Shown here: piece by piece, positions 54,790 through 63,786 of the stretch
How positions within the stretch are numbered: the first letter of the stretch is position 1
Layout: each line of letters opens with the position of its first letter
Source: Phycisphaerales bacterium
GTDB taxonomy: Bacteria; Planctomycetota; Phycisphaerae; Phycisphaerales; UBA1924
Direction: 5' to 3'
Assembly (NCBI GenBank): GCA_905339235.1
Contig: CAJPFG010000007.1
Location: 62,001 to 126,000, forward strand
Length of the DNA: 64,000 bases
The notes under the pieces: generated by a model
Databases searched by the model: none
The model's input: the letters and a program-made list of their open reading frames with translations, nothing else
What the model was told of the DNA's origin: nothing
Translations under genes and position numbers: made by a program

Positions 54790-56006
54790 GGCTTGCGCTC
54801 CTCGCCGCCCAAGAGCGAATCGATCACGGAGGTATCAACTTCCTTGGGCTTGACCGGGGCGGTTGGCCGCACCGGCTCCGCCGCGCGCGCCGGCTCCTCC
54901 GCCTTGCCCATCAACTTCGAGAGTACATCGGCGTCCGGGCCCTGAGCGGCCGCCTTCACCGGGGCCGGGGCGCGCGTTTCTTCGACCACGCTGCGACGGT
55001 CGCCCGCCCTTACCAGCGAATCGATCAGGGCCGACCCGTCTTCGGCTTCGCCCTTGAGGAACGCCGCGGTCTGGCCGCCCGCCGTCGCTCCCGAGGTTGC
55101 CAGGTGCTCGGTCTTGGCCTTCTCCACGATGTCGAGGAACAGGTCCTCGAGCGACTGGCGGGGCTTCGATACGCGGCTGATGCCCTTTTCCTGCCCGGTA
55201 CGCTGCCGGATCACCCGATCCACCTCGGCGATTGTGGCTTCGTCGAGCGCGTCCGACTCGATCGTAGTTTTGGTCTGAGTGACCAGCAGGTCGTCGCACG
55301 TGCCCTCCGCACGGATCTGACCCCCGTACAGGATCACCAGCCGGTCCACGCAATCCTCGACGTCCGCGAGCAGGTGGCTGGAGAGCAGGATCGTCTTCCC
55401 CCGCCGCCCCAGGGAGATGATCAGGTCCTTCACCTGCTTGGTGCCGATGGGGTCCAGCCCCGTGGTCGGCTCGTCCAAGATCAGGAAGTCCGGGTCGTTG
55501 ATCAGCGCCTGCGCGATCCCGATGCGGCGCTGCATTCCCTTGCTGTACTCGCGCACGGGCCGGAACTGCGCCCCCGTGAGCCCCACCATGTCCAGCAGTT
55601 CGTCGATCCGGCGCTGGCGTGTCTTGTAGTCCTGCTCGAAGAGTTTCGCGTAATAGTCCAGCGTCTCGCGCGCGTTCAGGAAGCCGTACAAGTACGATTC
55701 TTCCGGCAGATATCCGATCCGCTTCTTGATCGCCACGTCCGTCGGCGTTTTCCCGAACACCGCCACCCGCCCCGATGTCGGTCTCAGCAGCCCCAGGATC
55801 ATCTTGATCGTCGTGGACTTCCCCGACCCGTTGGGCCCCAGCAGCCCGAACACCTCGCGGGGACGGATTTCCAGCGACAACGCGCTCACCGCCCGCGCCC
55901 GGTCCCGCATCCAGAAGTCCTTGAAGACCTTCGTCAGATGCTGGCAGACCACCACCGCGTCGGTCCGCGGGAGAGCCGCGTGTGTTGCACCCGCCATCTG
56001 CGTCAT
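54786..56006 (-). CDS. ABC transporter ATP-binding protein with C-terminal extension
   Basis: 406 residues. Walker A GPNGSGKST, Q-loop region YLPEESYLYG, signature YSKGMQRRIGIAQAL, Walker B LILDEPTTGLD and the His in SSHLL are all present, so the enzyme should be active. The subgroup is that of ABC-2 exporters (CcmA/NatA type). After about residue 250 comes a 150-residue Pro/Ala/Lys-rich tail with two similar ends (SALIDSLV and SVIDSLLGG), probably a binding segment. GGGAG is six bases before the ATG. Confidence 0.9.
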   Translation of the reverse strand: MTQMAGATHAALPRTDAVVVCQHLTKVFKDFWMRDRARAVSALSLEIRPREVFGLLGPNGSGKSTTIKMILGLLRPTSGRVAVFGKTPTDVAIKKRIGYLPEESYLYGFLNARETLDYYAKLFEQDYKTRQRRIDELLDMVGLTGAQFRPVREYSKGMQRRIGIAQALINDPDFLILDEPTTGLDPIGTKQVKDLIISLGRRGKTILLSSHLLADVEDCVDRLVILYGGQIRAEGTCDDLLVTQTKTTIESDALDEATIAEVDRVIRQRTGQEKGISRVSKPRQSLEDLFLDIVEKAKTEHLATSGATAGGQTAAFLKGEAEDGSALIDSLVRAGDRRSVVEETRAPAPVKAAAQGPDADVLSKLMGKAEEPARAAEPVRPTAPVKPKEVDTSVIDSLLGGEERKP

Positions 56007-56028
56007 ACGAATCTCCCGAGACCTGTGA

Positions 56029-57540
56029 TCAGCCCGGCGTCGCCGTCAGGCCGGTTTCGGTCTTGTACTGGTCCTGGCGCTGCAACTTCATCCGCTCCTC
56101 TTCCGCCTTCAGCCTCTCACGGTCCTTCTGCGCTTTCTGAATCGCCCGGGCGATGTCCGGGTCCGCGTTCAGAATCAGCGACAGCGTGGTCGTGTTGGTC
56201 GGCAGGAACACCTGCTGCACCGTCTCGCGTCCCAGGAACACCCCCACCGCGTCGCTCAGTTCCCGCTGGAGCATCACCTTGGGGTTCACCTCGTACTGCG
56301 CCAGTTTCGCGCTGAACCGCTCGAAGTCCGCCTGCGTCCGGCTCACGATGCTGGTCCGGTACGACGCGGCGTCCGAGATCGACCTCGCGACCTCGCCCCC
56401 CGCCAGCGCTCGGACCTCTCCCGGCGGGATTGTCGTCATCGACCCGGCCACCAGCACCGTGCCACCCGGCAGCGTCGCGGGCTTGCCCTGCAGGATCCAG
56501 TCGATCATGTCCAGGATTCCCGCCAGTTCCTTGTCCGCCGCGTCCACCGCCGCCCGATCGCCCGCCTTCTCGGCCGCCGCGCGGCGCGCGGTCGTCGCCT
56601 CGAACGCCTCGATCCGCTCGATGAGATACGGCGCGGCCTGTCCGGCCGCCCCCAGCAACGTTTGCCCCGCGACGGATCGTGCTTCTTCCACCGCCTTATT
56701 CGCCGCGCTCACCGCCGACTGAACCCGTGCGAAGTCCTTCCGCACCGCCAGCGGGGGCGTGAGATCGTCCAATCCCATCTGGAAGATCTCCAGACCGCTC
56801 CCCACCTCGTCCAGCACCGCCTGCGTCTCGCGGATCGCCACCGCCACCACCGACCCGGTCTGGCTCCCGCTCTGGGTCAGCAGTTTGTCGATCGTGACAC
56901 CCGCGCACGCGTGAACGATCCCGCGCATGGCCGCGGCCTTCACGAGTTTCTTCTCCTCCACCTTCTTTTCATCCGACAGGATCGTGCGCGAATACTGGAC
57001 CGCGTCCTTGTCGCGCACGCGGTACCGCACCTTCCACCGAGTGTGGGCGATGTTCCCGTCCGCCGTCAGCACGCTCCCGCCCTGCCCGGGCTTGAGCGAG
57101 GCGCTGGGCGCCAACTTGTCGGCGCTCGACTCCTGGCCCGGCTGGTACGAGGGCCAGAACTCCTGGTCGATCTCGACGACGTCGCCGCCCTGGTCCACGT
57201 GCACCAGTTCGCCCATCGGGAACGGCGCCGTCCACTGGATGCCCGCTTCAACTTCCGAGCCCATCGGCTTGCCGAACAGCAGCCGCAGCCCCCGCTCGTT
57301 CTCCTTCACCGAACCGATGCCGCTGAGCAGGTACAGAATCCCCAGGATCAGCATCGCGCCCTGCAGCAGCACGAGCATCACCTTCAGCGCTTCCGCGAGC
57401 GACTGGTTCGCCGGGTCCAGCATCGACGCCGCGTCGTCGGGGCCGGCGCCCTCGGACCGCAACGTCACCGACCCCGCGCGCCGCGCTTCCGGGGCGCCCC
57501 CGCCTTCGGCATCCGGCGATCTCAGGACTCGATCGTTCAT
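56029..57540 (-). CDS. SPFH-domain membrane protein, HflK-like
   Basis: 503 residues. A Gly/Ala-rich cytoplasmic start, one transmembrane helix (about 52-75), then an SPFH domain (SVKENERGLRLLFGKPM onward) and a long helical part (about 290-500). The opening of the SPFH domain resembles HflK. The C-terminal tail is charged (KAQKDRERLKAEEERMKLQ). Its ATG overlaps the stop of the preceding SPFH gene in an ATGA. It lies 22 bases before the ABC ATPase. Confidence 0.85.
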   Translation of the reverse strand: MNDRVLRSPDAEGGGAPEARRAGSVTLRSEGAGPDDAASMLDPANQSLAEALKVMLVLLQGAMLILGILYLLSGIGSVKENERGLRLLFGKPMGSEVEAGIQWTAPFPMGELVHVDQGGDVVEIDQEFWPSYQPGQESSADKLAPSASLKPGQGGSVLTADGNIAHTRWKVRYRVRDKDAVQYSRTILSDEKKVEEKKLVKAAAMRGIVHACAGVTIDKLLTQSGSQTGSVVAVAIRETQAVLDEVGSGLEIFQMGLDDLTPPLAVRKDFARVQSAVSAANKAVEEARSVAGQTLLGAAGQAAPYLIERIEAFEATTARRAAAEKAGDRAAVDAADKELAGILDMIDWILQGKPATLPGGTVLVAGSMTTIPPGEVRALAGGEVARSISDAASYRTSIVSRTQADFERFSAKLAQYEVNPKVMLQRELSDAVGVFLGRETVQQVFLPTNTTTLSLILNADPDIARAIQKAQKDRERLKAEEERMKLQRQDQYKTETGLTATPG

Positions 57541-58580
57541 CGCGAGCCCTCCAGCGTCGCGGGCAGGTTGGCCTTGGGCGCGGCGTCCTCATCCCGCCCG
57601 TCGAGCGTGGGCGCCCGCGGCACGTTGACCATCGGAATTTTGCCCGACGCCGCGGACTTCATCGCCTCGGGGAACAGCAGGTGAACCCCCGGCACGTCGC
57701 CCGCGAGCACGAGCGTCGTGCGCTTCGCGATCGACGTCCGCAGAAAGTCGGTCTGCGCCAGGAACACGGCCAGGTCCGAGTTCGAACTCATCTGCGCCAG
57801 GTATTGCGTGGCCTCGCGGTCGCCGCGCGCCCGCAGTTCGTTCGAGATCACCAGCGCGAACTCCTTGATCTTCTTCGCGTCGCTGTCGGCCTTCGCCCGG
57901 ATCGCGTCCGCTTCGGCGATTCCCTGCGCCTCGATCCCTTTCGCGATCTTCTCCCGCAGCGACTTCATCCGGTCGAAGACCGCCTTGGTCGTCTCTTCCG
58001 GGAGCACGACCCGCGTCACGCCCACACCCGACACCTCGATGCCGTATTCCTGAAGTTTCGCGCTCGTACCGCTTCCCCCCGAGCCCAGCGCTGTCTTCAT
58101 CGCCTTTTCGAGGTCCGACAGTTTCGTCCCCGCTTCGCTGGTCGTGAACAGGTCGTCCATCGTGTACTGGCTGACCACGCCCACCGCCGAGCGCATCGCC
58201 GTGTTCAGCGCCTTCTCCGCCTCCCGGTAGTGGTCCTCGGGCCGCTCGCCGGCGTTCGAGAACTTCCGGAAGAAGTTCAGCGGGTTCTCGACCCGCCAGC
58301 AGCAGAACGCCTCGATCCCCACCTGCTTGTTGTCGGCCGTCTGCTGCTGCTCGATCTTCACCGTGAACGTCCGCACCCGCGAGTCGTACTTCGTCACCGA
58401 CTCGAAGGGGTACGGCAGTTTGAAGTACAGCCCCGGCTCGGCCTTGAGCGCGTCCGGCCCCGCCTTGCCAAAGCGAGTCTCCACCGCCTTCTCGGTGAAC
58501 CGCACCGTGTACAGGCACGCGAACGAAAACAGCGCCGCCACAAAGACCGCCAGCACCACATATCGGATGACCTTTCGCAC
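57537..58580 (-). CDS. SPFH-domain membrane protein, HflC-like
   Basis: 347 residues with one N-terminal transmembrane helix (5-24), SPFH domain from TEKAVETRFGKAGPDAL, and a helix-rich second half containing EGIEVSGVG-like and IEAQGIAEADAIRAKADSD segments. The pattern and length fit HflC, which normally pairs with HflK around the FtsH protease. GTG start with GGGAG six bases upstream. No ftsH gene is near. Confidence 0.88.
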   Translation of the reverse strand: MRKVIRYVVLAVFVAALFSFACLYTVRFTEKAVETRFGKAGPDALKAEPGLYFKLPYPFESVTKYDSRVRTFTVKIEQQQTADNKQVGIEAFCCWRVENPLNFFRKFSNAGERPEDHYREAEKALNTAMRSAVGVVSQYTMDDLFTTSEAGTKLSDLEKAMKTALGSGGSGTSAKLQEYGIEVSGVGVTRVVLPEETTKAVFDRMKSLREKIAKGIEAQGIAEADAIRAKADSDAKKIKEFALVISNELRARGDREATQYLAQMSSNSDLAVFLAQTDFLRTSIAKRTTLVLAGDVPGVHLLFPEAMKSAASGKIPMVNVPRAPTLDGRDEDAAPKANLPATLEGSR

Positions 58581-58623
58581 CTTCGTCTCCCGTGACTTTC
58601 GCGGGCCCGCGCCCGCAGTGGGT

Positions 58624-60714
58624 TTACTTGTTCTCGTCCTTGTTGAAGATGTCCACGCCCAGGTTCACGTCCTTCAGGTCCAGCACGCCGTTCAGGTCCC
58701 GGACCCGGTCCGACACGACATACAGCCGCGTGTCCTTCATGCCCTCGTTGAACGCCTCGAAAAACCGCGTCGCCCGGAAGATCGCCGGCGAGGCCTCAAA
58801 CAGCGCCACCTGCCCGCTGTACCGCGCCGCCTCCGCCCGCGCGCCCATGTGCTTGTGCCACCGCTCGGCGCCGGCGTCCGCCAGCGTCGCCGCGGCCCAG
58901 CCGCCCGCGTTCCGCAGCATCTCCTGCACCTTCGTCCGCTGCTGCTCGATCTCTGTCACGTTTGCCTGAATATCGCCCACCTTGTGGTTGTCCCGCATGC
59001 GCTCCAGCGACTCGATCTCGCGCACGATGGTCCGCGCCGACTCCACGCTTCCCACCACGCTCGTCAGTTGCTGCACCGCGTCGGCCTCGGCCGCCGCCAG
59101 TTTCGCCTCACGACGCTGCGTCGCCTGCACCGGAGTCTCGAATGCGTTGGCCGTTTCCTTCGGCGGGTGCACCCCCGTGATCCCCAGGAACACGATCTCC
59201 ACTCCGGCCCCGCGACCCTTGCCGCTTTCGTCCGGATTGAGGTCCGTCAACGCCTCCTGCACCTTCGCCTGCAACTTCCTTGAGAGCGCGGCCCGATCTC
59301 CGCCCAGGATCTGGTCCAGCGTGTAGTTCTGGAAGAACCGCGTCACTTCCCGGCGCGCCGCCGTCCGGATGATCTCGTCTCGCTGCCCGGGGGGCCCCAG
59401 CCGGTCGTACGCCTCGACATCCGAGACCGAATACTGCATCGGGATCTCCACGGAGATCGCCGCGATATCCGTCAGACCGGCCCCCGCCGCCGAATCCGAG
59501 ATCCGCACATACTGCCAGACCTCTTCCCCGATGTGGTCGTTGGTCCACAGGATCGGCTCGGTCGTCGCCGGGGGCATCGTCGCGAGTTCCACCCGCCGCA
59601 GGCCCGTGGCGGTGTAGTCCTGAAGCGTCAGCCGGCCCTTCTCGTCCTTCGTGTAGTACTCCGGCACGTACGCGGTCTCGATCGGCCACATCCACTTAAA
59701 GTGCCAGCCCGGACCGAGGTCCGTCCGCACCGGCCTCCCGAACCGCAGGATCATCGCCCGCTGGTGCGGCTCGACCACCACCACACCGCTCATCACCCAC
59801 ACCACCACCCCACCCACCAGGATCAGCGGCACCATGGATCGGCTCAGGAGCCGATACCCCCACCCGCTCGTGACGTCGAACCCCAACTGGTAGTTGATCG
59901 CATCGCTGATCGACTGCGCGATTCTGTCGGGCGCCGCCGCGAACCCCAACAGGCGCGACTCGAACGCAGGCCGCGGCAGTTCCCCCGCCCGCCTCGGACG
60001 GTACAGCGTCAGGATGAAGTGCAGCAGGATCTCGCACCCGATCGCGATCATGAAGACCGCCACCACCATTGGAACGATCCGCACGATCGTGTCCGGGCCG
60101 ACATAGTCCACCAGGTGCGACACCGCCATCAGGAACCAGATCAGCGACGAACCCACGGCGAACGCGGCCCCGGCGCGGAGATTCGCCCACACCGGCTGCT
60201 TCGCCAGCCCCGCCACGTACCTCGCCACCACGAAGCCCATCGCCGCAAACGTCACGCCCAGCCCCAGCGACCACCCCGGCTGCGAAGGCGCGATGAACTG
60301 CTCGCCGCTGACCACCCGGGCCAACGAGAACCGCCACAGGCCCCCGCCGATCAGGATGGCCGCGCTCACCAGGCTCACGATCGGGAAGAACCACCGGTAC
60401 AGGCTCGCCAGGCGCGCCGCCGCGGGACGGAAGTCCTCGCGCGATTCAAAGACCGACGTTCCCGCCGAGGCCGACGCGGCGAGGGCCTCGTTCTCCATCG
60501 CCTCGACGCGCTCGCGCCGGTGCTGGTCGTAGACGATCGCCAGCGCGAGCCAGGCGGGTACGCCCGCCAGCATGAAGATCGCGCCGCTCAGGGCCGCGTA
60601 GTCCCGACCCCAGAACGAATAGACCGCCGTGATCAGGGCGATCAGCAACTGGAAGATCAGCCCCTTGATCGCGGCCCCGGCCGCGCTGCGATACGTCTGA
60701 AAGTCGGCTCTCAT
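58624..60714 (-). CDS. SPFH-domain protein with seven-helix N-terminal membrane region
   Basis: 696 residues. About seven transmembrane helices fill residues 15-310 (for example GLIFQLLIALITAVYSFWG and LGLGVTFAAMGFVVARYVAG). They are followed by an SPFH domain beginning VVVVEPHQRAMILRFGRPV and a long helical region with QATQRREAKLAAAEADAVQQ. The SPFH part is HflK-like, but HflK has a single helix, so the membrane part is a fusion or large extension. It is the first gene of the operon. ATG at 60714 is chosen from the helix start. Confidence 0.85.
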   Translation of the reverse strand: MRADFQTYRSAAGAAIKGLIFQLLIALITAVYSFWGRDYAALSGAIFMLAGVPAWLALAIVYDQHRRERVEAMENEALAASASAGTSVFESREDFRPAAARLASLYRWFFPIVSLVSAAILIGGGLWRFSLARVVSGEQFIAPSQPGWSLGLGVTFAAMGFVVARYVAGLAKQPVWANLRAGAAFAVGSSLIWFLMAVSHLVDYVGPDTIVRIVPMVVAVFMIAIGCEILLHFILTLYRPRRAGELPRPAFESRLLGFAAAPDRIAQSISDAINYQLGFDVTSGWGYRLLSRSMVPLILVGGVVVWVMSGVVVVEPHQRAMILRFGRPVRTDLGPGWHFKWMWPIETAYVPEYYTKDEKGRLTLQDYTATGLRRVELATMPPATTEPILWTNDHIGEEVWQYVRISDSAAGAGLTDIAAISVEIPMQYSVSDVEAYDRLGPPGQRDEIIRTAARREVTRFFQNYTLDQILGGDRAALSRKLQAKVQEALTDLNPDESGKGRGAGVEIVFLGITGVHPPKETANAFETPVQATQRREAKLAAAEADAVQQLTSVVGSVESARTIVREIESLERMRDNHKVGDIQANVTEIEQQRTKVQEMLRNAGGWAAATLADAGAERWHKHMGARAEAARYSGQVALFEASPAIFRATRFFEAFNEGMKDTRLYVVSDRVRDLNGVLDLKDVNLGVDIFNKDENK

Positions 60715-61110
60715 GCGTGTATCCCGCAACCCCGCTCCCGGCGCGAGGGTGTTGTACCGAAATAGGCCATCCCCGGTGTCGCGCAAAAGCGACCGACCTC
60801 TTCCGGGGTCCGGAGGCGCCCGTCCTCCGAATCAGAAGCACCAGAACGGCGCTCCTCCGAACGCGCAGTCCGCCCCGACGCGCTGATCCCCGGCGGGGGG
60901 CGGTATTGTGACAGGGTCCTCACCTGCTTTCCACTCCGGCCCGAACGAACGTCGGACCGCCATCCCGCGTAGGTACCTCCTGCTCGCTCCGCCGCGGAAT
61001 CCTCAACCTCGGGGCGCGCAGTCACCGCTCTCTCGCCCCCCCGGGCGATTGATGTACGAGGCTCCAGTGGCTATGTTCGTCCGCCTTTCTCGCTTTCTCT
61101 CCCACTCCCG
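60715..61110. other. divergent promoter region between the SPFH operon and a permease gene
   Basis: 396 bases without a supported gene. TACAAC on the minus strand near 60753-60758 may serve the SPFH operon. On the plus side TATGTT near 61070 is a weak -10. Confidence 0.35.
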
Positions 61111-62469
61111 ATGCTGACCCAACTCCTCGCCATCGCTCGCAACGCCTTTGTGGAAAGCGTCCGCCAGCCGGTCCTTTTTATCCTCGTGATCCTGTCAGGG
61201 GTTCTTCAGGTCTTCAACACCTGGAACACCGGCTACAGCATGGCCGACACCGAGAGTTCCCAGATTTCCGGCGACACCAAGCTCTTATTCGACATTGGGT
61301 TAGGAACGATTTTCGTCATCGCCACCGCGCTTGCGGGCTTCATCGCCACAGCCGTCATTTCCCGCGAAATCGAGAACAAGACCGTCCTCACCGTCGTGAG
61401 CAAGCCCGTCGGACGCCCCGTCGTCGTCCTGGGAAAGTTCTTCGGCGTCGCCGGTTCGATCATGGCCGCCGTCGTGATCATGCTCGTCTTCCTGCTGATG
61501 GCCGTGCGCCACGGCGTCATGTCCACCGCCTCGGACGAACTCGACGCTCCGGTGCTCGCCTTCGGGCTCGGATGCGTGGGGGTCTCCTTCGCCCTCGCCG
61601 GTTGGTGCAACTATTTCTACGGCTGGAACTTCCCGCAGACCCTCATCACCATCCTCACCCCGCTCTCGGTCGTCGCCTACGGCCTGGTCCTCCTCGTCGG
61701 TAAGCACTGGCGAATCCAATCGCCCGCCACCGACTTCAAGGACCAGGTGCTCATCGCCTCCGCATGCCTTGGGCTCGCGGTGCTCGTGCTCACCAGCGTC
61801 GCGCTCGCGGCCTCGACCCGCCTCGGGCAGGTCATGACCATCCTCGTCTGCCTCGGCGTCTTCCTCGGAGCGCTGCTCTCCAACTTCCTCATCGGGCGGC
61901 ACGTCTTCAAGAACGAAGTCGCCGGCCAGATCGTCATCGCTGAGCCCGACGATATCGAACACACGACTTTTTCACACCCCGGCGAGTACTTCACGCTGCA
62001 CTTGAAACAGGCGCCCGTCCGCCAGATCCGGCCCGGCGACCCGGTCTTCTATGGCCCCAGCCCCAACGGGTTTCCCATGCTTTCCCGAGGCGTCTACGGC
62101 CGATTCGAGGGAAAGGTCGGCGAAGCCCGAGAGGCCTTGGCGGAGTCGGTCGGCCCCGCGATCGTCGTCGCCGAATCTTCCGGTCTCACACTCAAAGTAC
62201 GGCAGATTGGCCGTACCCCGGTTCCCGTCTACCGGCCCCCCGAGAAGGATGACTACCTTTTCCTGGCCCCTACGCGGGTCAACCCCTACGCACTCGCGGC
62301 CTGGGGTGTGGTCCCGAATCTCCAGTTCTTCTGGCTCCTCGACGCGGTATCCCAGAACCGTCCCGTTCCACCTTCGTATCTGGGTTTGGTCTCGCTGTAC
62401 GCACTCTGTCAGATAGGCGTATTCCTTTCGCTGGCCGTGATACTCTTCCAGCGACGGGACGTCGGATGA
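61111..62469 (+). CDS. ABC-2-like permease without an adjacent ATPase
   Basis: 452 residues. About seven hydrophobic segments occur in the first 260 residues (for example LGTIFVIATALAGFIATAVI and VAGSIMAAVVIMLVFLLMA). A soluble stretch follows (265-410), then a last helix (425-447). ISREIENKTVLTVVSKPVGR matches the cytoplasmic coupling region of ABC-2 permeases. No ATPase is coded next to it. It faces away from the SPFH/ABC operon and may share that operon's ATPase. Confidence 0.75.
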   Translation: MLTQLLAIARNAFVESVRQPVLFILVILSGVLQVFNTWNTGYSMADTESSQISGDTKLLFDIGLGTIFVIATALAGFIATAVISREIENKTVLTVVSKPVGRPVVVLGKFFGVAGSIMAAVVIMLVFLLMAVRHGVMSTASDELDAPVLAFGLGCVGVSFALAGWCNYFYGWNFPQTLITILTPLSVVAYGLVLLVGKHWRIQSPATDFKDQVLIASACLGLAVLVLTSVALAASTRLGQVMTILVCLGVFLGALLSNFLIGRHVFKNEVAGQIVIAEPDDIEHTTFSHPGEYFTLHLKQAPVRQIRPGDPVFYGPSPNGFPMLSRGVYGRFEGKVGEAREALAESVGPAIVVAESSGLTLKVRQIGRTPVPVYRPPEKDDYLFLAPTRVNPYALAAWGVVPNLQFFWLLDAVSQNRPVPPSYLGLVSLYALCQIGVFLSLAVILFQRRDVG

Positions 62470-62548
62470 CCGGCCGGCACTCGCCGGGCGCACTAGGATT
62501 GATTCAGTCCGGGTTTCGGGTGGATGGGCTCCCCCATGGAGACGAGTC

Positions 62549-62839
62549 ATGGCCACGCAGCGAAGGTCGTTTGAGGAATCGGCAAAGGGCGGAGGTGGTG
62601 GCGGATCGGGCGGCGGTTCCGGCAACATGATCAAGATCGGCGTTGTCGTTGTCGCTCTCTGTCTCGCCGCGACTCTGCTCCTATGGCATTTTGGAGTCAT
62701 CCAGTTCAAGAAGGAACCACCCCCTCCGTCCGCCGAGGACACGCTGAGCCAGACGGAGGAAGGCCGCAAGACTCTTCAGGAAACCCAGAAAGTGAACGAG
62801 CAACTTCAGAAGATCAACAAGGCTCCCGCGGGATCATGA
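62549..62839 (+). CDS. small single-helix membrane protein
   Basis: 96 residues, no family recognised. A Gly/Ser-rich start, one transmembrane helix (about 27-48), then a charged, helical tail (EEGRKTLQETQKVNEQLQ) that could form a coiled coil. GGAG lies seven bases before the ATG. A strong terminator follows 14 bases after the stop. It is likely cotranscribed with the permease gene 79 bases upstream. Confidence 0.7.
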   Translation: MATQRRSFEESAKGGGGGGSGGGSGNMIKIGVVVVALCLAATLLLWHFGVIQFKKEPPPPSAEDTLSQTEEGRKTLQETQKVNEQLQKINKAPAGS

Positions 62840-62853
62840 ATCGCACCACAGCC

Positions 62854-62890
62854 CAAGGCCCCGAGCCGGCTCGGGGCCTTGTTCTTTTTT
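62854..62890 (+). terminator. rho-independent terminator
   Basis: A perfect palindrome with 14-base arms (62854-62867 and 62868-62881), then TTCTTTTTT. In practice a GC-rich stem with a four-base loop. It ends the plus-strand unit. Confidence 0.9.
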
Positions 62891-62897
62891 GTCGGGT

Positions 62898-63713
62898 TCA
62901 CTCCGCGGCATTCTCCGGCGGGGCATGTACCGCGTAGGGCATCGGAAACACCCCGCGGACCGTGGTCTTTCGGCCCCGGCCTGTCACCCGCTCCAGCCGG
63001 ACCGACTCGCCCACGGCGGCAAACCGCACGATCACCCCATCATCGCCCGGGAAGTTAGGGTCATACACCGCTACCTCCACGACCCCGCCCTCGCGTTCTT
63101 GCACGCCGAACGCCAGCACTTGGTGGTTGTTCCACAGCCGTCCCACCGGGCTTGAGGGCGCGCCCCGGTTCGACGGGCTGCGCACCAGCACCAGTCCCAG
63201 CGGGAACACCTCTCCCCGCTCCAGCCGCGACACAATCCCCGGCAGTTCGCGGGCCGACCTCGCACCGGTCCCATCGTCGCCGTTGTCCGGCAGGTTCATC
63301 CACGACATGAACGCCGCCACCATGATCGCCCCATCCCCGAACGACTCCGCCTGTCGCTGGTAGATGTACTCGTACAGTCCCGTTCCCTGTTCCGGCGGCG
63401 TTGTTCGGGCCGGCGGCGCGACCCCCGCGTGGTAGTAGTCCGCGCTCGCCAGCGACATTCCCCCGCACAGCCCGAACGTGCTCGGGATGCTCTTCCCCCC
63501 GCCGATCAGGGATGCTCCTGTCGTCGGGTTGCGCAGCGCCGCCGGCAATGGCGAGCCCTCAAAGTGATTCACGAACCGGAACCCATGCAACGACGGAAGG
63601 TAGGCTGACCTCCGATTCGTCTCGCCGGGCGCTCGCCCCACGTCCACCGGCTCGGCCCGTGGCGCCCCGCACCCCGCCAGGGCCAGCAGCACGATTCCCG
63701 ACAGGGTTCTCAT
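62898..63713 (-). CDS. lipoprotein with a cysteine-peptidase-like triad
   Basis: 271 residues, family not identified. The lipobox is ALAGC (Cys15). FGLCGGMSLASADYY (Cys83), NNHQVLAFG (His197) and VYDPNFPGDD (Asp218/Asn220) follow the order Cys-His-Asp/Asn and local contexts of papain-like enzymes, with a Gly-rich loop after the Cys. A peptidase or amidase anchored in the envelope is a reasonable guess, not shown. TACGCT ends six bases before the ATG. The 3' end almost meets the terminator of the convergent unit. Confidence 0.7.
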   Translation of the reverse strand: MRTLSGIVLLALAGCGAPRAEPVDVGRAPGETNRRSAYLPSLHGFRFVNHFEGSPLPAALRNPTTGASLIGGGKSIPSTFGLCGGMSLASADYYHAGVAPPARTTPPEQGTGLYEYIYQRQAESFGDGAIMVAAFMSWMNLPDNGDDGTGARSARELPGIVSRLERGEVFPLGLVLVRSPSNRGAPSSPVGRLWNNHQVLAFGVQEREGGVVEVAVYDPNFPGDDGVIVRFAAVGESVRLERVTGRGRKTTVRGVFPMPYAVHAPPENAAE

Positions 63714-63719
63714 TGCCTG

Positions 63720-63725
63720 AGCGTA
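63720..63725 (-). promoter_or_regulatory. -10 element TACGCT, 6 bases before the lipoprotein ATG
   Basis: TACGCT on the minus strand, six bases, then ATG at 63713. No SD. Confidence 0.5.
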
Positions 63726-63786
63726 CCGCGGCACGCCGCAACCGGCGCGCGAGTTCGTGGTACTCTCTTGGCCGTGGAGTGCTTCG

